Shown: positions 34,578 through 39,821 of the stretch, one piece after another
Layout: each line of letters opens with the position of its first letter
Numbering within the stretch: the first letter of the stretch is position 1
From: Methanoregula sp.
Lineage (GTDB): Archaea; Halobacteriota; Methanomicrobia; Methanomicrobiales; Methanospirillaceae
Assembly (NCBI GenBank): GCA_030694985.1
Contig: JAUYTV010000004.1
Span: 1 to 39,821, forward strand
Length of the DNA: 39,821 bases
Direction of reading: 5' to 3'
Notes under the pieces: model-generated
Told to the model about the DNA's origin: nothing
Seen by the model: only the letters and a program-made list of their open reading frames with translations
Database searches by the model: none
Translations under genes and position numbers: made by a program

Positions 34578-35039
34578 CTAATCAAAATCAGAGAGGTCTG
34601 ATTTACAGTTAATCCACCATCCGATAATGAGAATGATCGGGACACCCACAGGAATAGCAAAGCCTCCCTGAAAGCGACACAGGGCAGATAAACCGAGAAC
34701 GAGTCCTCCAGCAATTGTAAAATATGAGGCCGTTCTGATTAATGGAGATTTTTCCTCGATATATGCAAAAATCGTGATACAGAGCCCGATAAGGAGAATA
34801 ACAGAGCCAATCGTCCAGAAGGAAGTGGCGGCAATATTATACAATCCCGTGTTTTGGCCAAGATAAATATAGAAAATATCCTTATGACCGAGAATCAGAC
34901 TGTTTCCATACTGAGATTGTTGGTACCGGAAGAGCGCCCACTGTATATTGACTAACAGCCAGTCGCCCCACATGTAGATGTTTAACGGTATCAAAAAAAT
35001 GAGGCACTGGAGTATAAGCGGAATTTTAAATCGGGTCAT
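34578..35039 (-). CDS. small membrane protein of unknown function
   Basis: The 153-residue protein has four predicted membrane helices, a Trp/Tyr-rich loop (MWGDWLLVNIQWALFRYQQS) and an acidic C-terminal tail (KSDLSDFD). No family was recognised. It lies between the decayed and the intact copies of uppS and was probably bracketed when the duplication formed. Codon use does not look foreign by eye. The start ATG 35039 is preceded by a short leader without a strong ribosome site. Confidence 0.6.
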   Translation of the reverse strand: MTRFKIPLILQCLIFLIPLNIYMWGDWLLVNIQWALFRYQQSQYGNSLILGHKDIFYIYLGQNTGLYNIAATSFWTIGSVILLIGLCITIFAYIEEKSPLIRTASYFTIAGGLVLGLSALCRFQGGFAIPVGVPIILIIGWWINCKSDLSDFD

Positions 35040-35143
35040 CGTTACTACAGAATAATTGCACTGATTGTGTATTGAAGATACTCCATGACGTTTTTATTGC
35101 CTTTACAGTTTGTTTTCTAATCTCTTTTTTTAAAATCAAACGT

Positions 35144-35914
35144 TCAAGCCCCGTTCTTAGCCGATACCCGCTGGTCGTAGATACGGATCGCTCTTAAAAG
35201 ATCGATCTTCCGGAACAGAGGCCAGTAGGGAGCGCAGAAATAGACTGCCGATTCGTGACCGCTTGCAAGCCACGGCAGGAAGTTTGATGTGCGGTATTCA
35301 TTGCCGGTCCGGATGATGAGGTCAACCGGTGGCAATCCTTTTCCAGCATGGAGGTGCTGCTCTACCGTGTGGACATCGATGTTATCCGGGTTTATTCCCT
35401 TATTGTTCACTTCAGCAAGAATTTCCCGGGCAGCAAGAACGATCTCGTTTCTCCCGCCATAGGCAAGCGCGATGTTGAGATGAAACCCGGTATGGTTCTT
35501 TGTCGCCTCTTCGGCAGCATTTATGGCAGTCTGCAGGTCATCGGGAAGTAGTAAACGATCCCCTACCATCTGGACACGAATCTTGTATCTCTTCACCCGC
35601 TCATCGTTGAGCACGCTGAGGAACTTTTCCTTAAACAGGGAAAAGAGATTTCCCACTTCATCCTGCTCCCTTGAGAAGTTCTCAGTTGAGAAGGTATAGA
35701 GGGTGATATGACTGATGCCGAGTTCATGTGCCCAGTCAAGCATCTCTTCAGTCTTGTCTGCTCCTGCCCGATGCCCGCTTGCGGTATCTACGCCAAACAG
35801 TTTTGCATAGCGCCGGTTCCCGTCCTGAATGATTGCAATGTGATGGGGCACATGCCGGAGCTGCATTTTGAGATATCGTTCGTACAGGGGATCGATGATT
35901 GTTCGCAGGATCAT
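35144..35914 (-). CDS. uppS: cis-prenyltransferase (undecaprenyl/polyprenyl diphosphate synthase family)
   Basis: The 256-residue protein has the conserved HHIAIIQDGNRRYAK with catalytic D31, the ALAYGGRNEIV motif, and LIIRTGNEYRTSNFLPW before the C terminus. In archaea it would make the long polyprenyl chain of the dolichol-type lipid carrier used for N-glycosylation. Its ATG overlaps the stop of the radical SAM gene by four bases, so the two are co-translated. The C terminus (SAVYFCAPYWPLFRK) departs from the canonical SELYF form. It is the intact member of a recent duplication. Confidence 0.9.
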   Translation of the reverse strand: MILRTIIDPLYERYLKMQLRHVPHHIAIIQDGNRRYAKLFGVDTASGHRAGADKTEEMLDWAHELGISHITLYTFSTENFSREQDEVGNLFSLFKEKFLSVLNDERVKRYKIRVQMVGDRLLLPDDLQTAINAAEEATKNHTGFHLNIALAYGGRNEIVLAAREILAEVNNKGINPDNIDVHTVEQHLHAGKGLPPVDLIIRTGNEYRTSNFLPWLASGHESAVYFCAPYWPLFRKIDLLRAIRIYDQRVSAKNGA

Positions 35915-36903
35915 AAGGGTGTCACCTCGACTATCATGCCGTTGTTTGGGTATCGCTCGATGACAAACATCTCGCCTTTTAATTCATTGGCAAGTTTTGT
36001 CAAGAGCCACCATGCCATCTCGATCCGGTCACCGCAGTCCTTGTAGCTGTCCGGTTCGCACCTTTCTTTGCAGAGCAGGAGACATGCACTTTTATCGGAT
36101 TCTGAGGGTTTTATTACACCGTACACGATCGTCCCGTCATCAGTGATCTCATCAAACGGACGGGCGGTGTTCTGTGCGATCCGCTTTAAGCGTTCCCGCA
36201 ATTGCACCGAGTCTTTGAACGCAGATGAGCACCAGTGCACCTTGTCGTGCCGGCAGAGTTCTTCTGCCCAGCCAATTGCCCCATCAATGGCATTGTGCAG
36301 TTCATCGGCGAGTTCGTATCCCCGCTCCCGCATCTGGTACGCATTTGATTCCCCCCATTCCAGTTCGTTGATGTTGAGGAAGTCAAGGTATGGCAGGGCA
36401 GGGATGAGCCGTTCGAGCCCGGGCAGTGCCGGAACCTCGATGCCGATATCAAACCCCATCTCCTTTGCCCGTTTTGCTGACCGGATGAAATCCGATTCAA
36501 GGATCTTGTCCCAGCATTCGTGCGGGGGGTGGAGGCGGATCTCGTCGACAAGCCCCTGCATCTCTGAGAGTTCTTCATCGGTCGGGGCCTTTGCGGTATA
36601 GAGGTGAATCTGGTGTTCCGGCCCGAAATGTTTTTTGAGCAGCTGGCAGTATGCGGTAACATTGTCGAGCACAAGCAGCGGTTCACCCCCGGTGATTCCG
36701 GTGCCAAGCGCACTCATGCTCTCTGCCATTTCAATGATCTGTGTGGGAATATCTACGGGAAGTTCGTTTGCATATACGGTATCGGTCCCTTTCCGCTCTG
36801 AAGAGAGCGGGCAGTACCAGCAGGTGCGATGGCAGCGTCCCGTAACAAAGAGCACCATCTTTGCGCCCTGGTGACAGAGGATACAGCCTTTTGAGAGTGT
36901 CAT
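35911..36903 (-). CDS. radical SAM protein
   Basis: The 330-residue protein has the CxxxCxxC cluster motif (CHRTCWYC) and a GITGGEPLL glycine motif for SAM. A short CILCHQGAK with two cysteines precedes it, and further cysteines occur near the C terminus (CLLLCKERCEPDSYKDCG), which may bind an auxiliary cluster. The subgroup looks like the activating-enzyme/MoaA-like archaeal proteins. ATG 36903 is used; a TTG at 36915 is possible. It is the first gene of a two-gene unit with uppS. The substrate is unknown. Confidence 0.85.
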   Translation of the reverse strand: MTLSKGCILCHQGAKMVLFVTGRCHRTCWYCPLSSERKGTDTVYANELPVDIPTQIIEMAESMSALGTGITGGEPLLVLDNVTAYCQLLKKHFGPEHQIHLYTAKAPTDEELSEMQGLVDEIRLHPPHECWDKILESDFIRSAKRAKEMGFDIGIEVPALPGLERLIPALPYLDFLNINELEWGESNAYQMRERGYELADELHNAIDGAIGWAEELCRHDKVHWCSSAFKDSVQLRERLKRIAQNTARPFDEITDDGTIVYGVIKPSESDKSACLLLCKERCEPDSYKDCGDRIEMAWWLLTKLANELKGEMFVIERYPNNGMIVEVTPL

Positions 36904-37090
36904 GGCATTCTTCAAAATATTCCCTTGAATGGACTGGAATATATCCCTTTTTTTTTGGCGGGCGGAGATGAAAACCCTTCTGTGCTGTGTATATTATGGG
37001 TAATTGAGGTAAAAGGAAAAAAACGAGTTCCAATCTCTTACCTCATACCGAACTCTACCCCATTCTACGGGGGTGTCCAACACAGTAACA

Positions 37091-37099
37091 ATAAATAAA
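37091..37099 (+). promoter_or_regulatory. TATA-like promoter element of the first tandem pilin gene
   Basis: AATAAATAAAG in the segment ACAGTAACAATAAATAAAG lies about 30 bases before ATG 37127. The same block precedes the second gene, where it reads CTATAAATAAAG. It is conserved between the two copies in a place where translation would otherwise be assumed, and it fits a promoter better than coding sequence. Confidence 0.45.
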
Positions 37100-37126
37100 G
37101 TCTCCCACAACAAAATGCTACTGAAT

Positions 37127-38095
37127 ATGAAAAATACCCGCGATGATGTAGCTATATCAGAAGTGGTTGGCTTTGTTTTGCTTCTGGCGCTCGTTATTGC
37201 TGCACTATCAATGTATACGGTCTATGTTGTTCCGGTCAACGGGAGGGAAGATGAGATTGTCCAGATGACCTATGTTGAGGAACAATTCACGGATTATAAA
37301 TTCACGCTGGATGCGCTCTGGACTTCCCGGCTCATTAATACGAATGGTCCGAGTCCGGTTTTGAACGTCACTCCCTTTATCTCATCATCGAGCCTGAGAC
37401 TCGGTAATGGAGGAAATTCACAACTGAGCGGTCTTTCTTTTCCTTTGTTCAAGCCAATCGCATCTTCTGCAACAATATCGATCAAAACTACCGGTGATAC
37501 CTTTGATATCGACAGCAGTAACTATCAAGGTTCTACAGGTGATAAAGGAGAATTTCCCATCAATATCACCGCTCTTGAATACCGCTCGAATAATTATTAC
37601 TGGATCCAGCAGCAGTATTCCTACCAGCTCGGGGGTGTGTTCCTTTATCAGGATAACAGCACGATAAACCGCATTTCACCCCTCATTTCTATAACCCGTT
37701 CCGGCAATAATCGCACGGTTGTCAATGTAGTTCCCGTCCAGATCGTTGGCAACGGAAGTTACACCAGCAACAATCTGGTCCGGGTGGATACCCGCCAGAG
37801 GACTCTTCCTAACTACAATATCTCATTAAACCAGTATCGCAACAACCAATGGGTGAACCTTTCGATCACTACCGCAGACAATGCTACAGCTGGAATGTGG
37901 CTGAATTTTTTTAATAATATGGCCGTACGTGAGCCACTCTCCGTCAACAAAACCGGAAGCTCATGGAACCCCGGCTCGAAAAGAGCAACGGTTTTTATGT
38001 ATATATTCGGACCTACTCCTCAATCGGTAGCGCTATATGTCCAGCGTGTGGAATTTGATGTTGCTTTCAATACTGTTGCTACAGAAGTGACATGA
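37127..38095 (+). CDS. pilin-like surface protein, tandem copy 1
   Basis: The 322-residue protein begins MKNTRDDVAISEVVGFVLLL, a class III-like N terminus (DDVAISEVVG followed by a hydrophobic helix to VVPVNG). The long head is Ser/Thr/Asn-rich with many NxS/T sites (for example NIT, NST, NLS), consistent with a glycosylated surface filament or pseudopilin. ATG 37127 or 37115 are both possible; a GTG at 37073 would add residues that look like promoter DNA. It is about half identical to the following gene, much more in the first 70 residues and a central block (EFPINIT, then LEYRSNN). Confidence 0.8.
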   Translation: MKNTRDDVAISEVVGFVLLLALVIAALSMYTVYVVPVNGREDEIVQMTYVEEQFTDYKFTLDALWTSRLINTNGPSPVLNVTPFISSSSLRLGNGGNSQLSGLSFPLFKPIASSATISIKTTGDTFDIDSSNYQGSTGDKGEFPINITALEYRSNNYYWIQQQYSYQLGGVFLYQDNSTINRISPLISITRSGNNRTVVNVVPVQIVGNGSYTSNNLVRVDTRQRTLPNYNISLNQYRNNQWVNLSITTADNATAGMWLNFFNNMAVREPLSVNKTGSSWNPGSKRATVFMYIFGPTPQSVALYVQRVEFDVAFNTVATEVT

Positions 38096-38246
38096 CCGTA
38101 TATTCTGTGAAAAGTTTACATTTTTACGGGCCCGGCTTGACCTGTTCAGCTTGCAGGTCTCCCCTCTGATCCCTACCGTTTATTCTGTCATTATTTTTTC
38201 GAGATTGGAGGACCCACTTTTCCGATGCTGCAATCCAACACAGTAA

Positions 38247-38256
38247 CTATAAATAA
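38247..38256 (+). promoter_or_regulatory. TATA box of the second tandem pilin gene
   Basis: CTATAAATAA lies about 33 bases before ATG 38285, giving a very short leader. The upstream in-frame ATG at 38225 lies before the TATA box and is therefore doubtful as the real start, although GGAGG occurs at about 38204-38208. Confidence 0.5.
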
Positions 38257-38284
38257 AGTCTTTCACAACAAAATGCTACTGAAT

Positions 38285-39229
38285 ATGAAAGATAAACACG
38301 ATGATGTAGCATTATCAGAAGTGATCGGTTTTGTTATGCTTCTGGCGCTCGTTGTTGCTGCACTCTCGTTGTATATGGTCTATGTTGTTCCGATCAATGG
38401 AAGGGAGGATGAGATCTCCCAGATGAACCGCATCAATACACAATTCACGGACTATAAATTTACTCTGGACAATATCCGGACATCTGCGCAGGTCAACAAC
38501 TTAAGCCCGGTTATGACCTCCACGTCTTTTAAACTTGGTACCGGAGGAGGCAATACACAGGCTGGCGGCTTTTTTATGTATATGCTCCAGCCGGTCTCAT
38601 CATCTGCAACATTATCGATCAATACTACCGGGGATACCTTCGACATCAGCAGCAGCAAGTATAAAAATTCTGCAGGAGATAAAGGAGAATTCCCCATCAA
38701 TATCACTTCCCTTGAATACCGCTCGAATAATCATTACTGGATCCAGCAGCGGTATTCCTACCAGCTTGGCGGTGTTTTCCTCACACAGGATGACGGTGTC
38801 ACAAACCGAATCTCGCCCCTGATCTCGATTTCAAATTCAGCCGGCAACTCCATTGTTGTCAATGTTGCACCCGTCCAGGTTGTGGGCGGCGGGAGCCTGA
38901 GCGGGAATGGTCCGGCCCGGGTGGATACGCGCCTGAGGATCCTGCCCAAATACAATATCTCAACAGATCCGTATGTCAGCAACACGTGGGTCAACCTTTC
39001 GTTCAGCTCTTCAAATAACGAAACTGCTGCAATGTGGCTGAACATTTTCAAGGATATTGTCATCCGTGAACAGATTGACTCTTCGGCATACAAAACCGGT
39101 AGTGCATGGAACACAGGTTCGAAAAGAACTACGGTTTTTATAAATATTACCCGTTCCACAGTGTATCTGTACGTCCAGCGTGCTGAATTCTATGTAGCGC
39201 TCAATAACATTGCATCCGGAGTGGCATGA
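38285..39229 (+). CDS. pilin-like surface protein, tandem copy 2
   Basis: The 314-residue protein begins MKDKHDDVALSEVIGFVMLL and shares the plan of the preceding gene: a class III-like N terminus, a helix ending in YVVPINGRED, and a Ser/Asn-rich head containing GEFPINITSLEYRSNN. An upstream start at 38225 is possible but sits before the TATA box. The stop codon overlaps the start of the third gene (ATGATG), so copy 2 and the third gene are co-translated. The duplicate pair suggests filament subunit diversification. Confidence 0.8.
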   Translation: MKDKHDDVALSEVIGFVMLLALVVAALSLYMVYVVPINGREDEISQMNRINTQFTDYKFTLDNIRTSAQVNNLSPVMTSTSFKLGTGGGNTQAGGFFMYMLQPVSSSATLSINTTGDTFDISSSKYKNSAGDKGEFPINITSLEYRSNNHYWIQQRYSYQLGGVFLTQDDGVTNRISPLISISNSAGNSIVVNVAPVQVVGGGSLSGNGPARVDTRLRILPKYNISTDPYVSNTWVNLSFSSSNNETAAMWLNIFKDIVIREQIDSSAYKTGSAWNTGSKRTTVFINITRSTVYLYVQRAEFYVALNNIASGVA

Positions 39230-39821
39230 TGGCATCTGAAAAAACCGGGGGGTATCGATTGCGTATTGACAGAAGTGTAAAACGAAAGATGGATACGAGC
39301 TCCGGAGTATCTGAAACCATCGGCGCTATCCTGCTTGTATCGATTGTTGCAGTCTTGATCTCCGTTATTGGAGTCATCCTCTTCTCCCAGCCGGTTCCTC
39401 AACAAATTCCCAACCTGAATTTCATGACTGGCACCAACAGTTCAAAAACAACCTTATATCTCTTCCACAACGGGGGCGATTCCATGAATGTAGGTGAATT
39501 CAGCGTGATGCTCGATGGAAAGCCGGCGTCGTCGTACTGTGTCGAAGGCGGCGGGAGCCAGTGGTCACTGGGAAAGAACCTGGTAGTCCCCATCACCCCC
39601 TCAACAATGCCGCAGAGCGTCCAGCTCGTGTACAACAGCTCAGGCTCTACCGGGGGTACCAGTTCGTGTGGTGGTGGCGGAGGGGGTTCTGTCCTGCTCG
39701 ATGATGCAGCAGTGAACATCGTGAGCTCCGTAAATGTCAGTGCGGACCAGCTCCCGTACCTTGACTGTTCGGCGGTGAGGAACTGGGACTGTGCGGATCA
39801 GATCCCCGATGAAATTCTCTA
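39229..39821 (+). CDS. third pilin-like protein (partial, runs off the window)
   Basis: The open frame from ATG 39229 (or 39226) continues to the window edge, at least 197 residues. A basic 20-residue start (YRLRIDRSVKRKMDTSS) precedes GVSETIGAILLVSIVAVLIS, a class III-like helix. The head includes a run of glycines (SCGGGGGGS) and several cysteines (YCVEGGG, SSCGG, DCSAVRNWDC), unlike the two copies before it. Its start overlaps the preceding stop. It may be a minor or tip subunit, which is only inference. The remainder lies outside the window. Confidence 0.75.
   Translation, partial: MASEKTGGYRLRIDRSVKRKMDTSSGVSETIGAILLVSIVAVLISVIGVILFSQPVPQQIPNLNFMTGTNSSKTTLYLFHNGGDSMNVGEFSVMLDGKPASSYCVEGGGSQWSLGKNLVVPITPSTMPQSVQLVYNSSGSTGGTSSCGGGGGGSVLLDDAAVNIVSSVNVSADQLPYLDCSAVRNWDCADQIPDEIL

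Larger units (their letters stand above)
33812..35790. repeat. imperfect direct duplication of uppS
   Basis: The segments 33812-34480 and 35144-35790 are about 90 percent alike by eye over most of their length, in the same orientation and separated by the small membrane-protein gene. The right copy is intact. The left copy carries indels and has lost the catalytic N terminus. This is a tandem duplication followed by decay of one copy. Confidence 0.8.

Noticed and set aside
34481-34714. N-terminal part of the open frame covering the decayed uppS
   Set aside because: Upstream of the homologous region the frame overlaps the small membrane-protein gene in another frame and shows no UppS similarity.

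Overview
The window looks like a chromosome segment of a methanogenic euryarchaeon, most likely of the Methanomicrobiales (Methanoregula-like). This is inferred from gene content and not from any search. Archaeal markers include diphthine synthase next to a DUF357 protein, an archaeal NusA-like two-KH protein, class III signal-peptide pilins, TATA-type promoters, poly-T terminators and leaderless starts. Methanogen-typical content includes an F420H2-oxidase-type flavodiiron protein with rubredoxin and superoxide reductase, a LeuC/LeuD/LeuB-type set, KorAB and a nitrogenase-like H-D-K trio. I see no rRNA, tRNA, CRISPR array or insertion sequence.

Layout. 1-5.4 kb: the tail of an unknown gene, a stand-alone receiver protein, a two-subunit 2-oxoacid:ferredoxin oxidoreductase (korAB), a membrane protein and a TIG-domain lipoprotein. 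5.6-7.4 kb: an SMC/OLD-like ATPase followed by a small TOPRIM-like protein, a possible anti-phage pair. 7.5-9.3 kb: an oxygen-defence operon of rubredoxin (TTG start), flavodiiron protein and two-iron-centre superoxide reductase. 9.35-10.8 kb: a TrkH potassium channel subunit. 10.8-11.15 kb: a GC-rich intergenic region with hairpins. 11.16-14.1 kb: the overlapping nitrogenase-like operon with one NifH-like and two NifD/K-like subunits. All cluster cysteines are kept, but there are no FeMo-co ligands and no nif accessory genes nearby.

14.3-20.2 kb: a small unknown protein, a PAS-only sensor, a zinc-ribbon/PEGA/transglutaminase-like membrane protein, a DUF998 membrane protein, a Fic protein and a DUF429 protein. 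20.2-23.1 kb (minus): leuC-leuD-leuB-type genes for leucine or coenzyme B 2-oxoacid chain elongation. 23.4-25.5 kb: a SIMPL protein, the NusA-like protein coupled to hisE, and a DUF151 protein. 25.6-29.0 kb (minus): a flippase-like remnant, a DUF357 duplication, dphB, and a pair of KaiC-like proteins with degraded P-loops, one fused to an intact small GTPase. 29.0-31.6 kb (minus): feoB with a DtxR-FeoA fusion regulator, preceded by a perfect 10-bp inverted repeat that is probably its operator.

31.7-36.9 kb holds three cis-prenyltransferase homologues: a divergent one lacking the catalytic Asp, a decayed copy, and an intact uppS translationally coupled to a radical SAM gene. A pilin-like gene stands at 33.3 kb. 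37.1-39.8 kb holds three more pilin-like genes in a row; the first two are recent duplicates and the last runs off the window. The most interesting items are the H-D-K nitrogenase-like operon, the ATPase/TOPRIM pair, the pseudo-KaiC/GTPase module, the feo palindrome and the prenyltransferase family.
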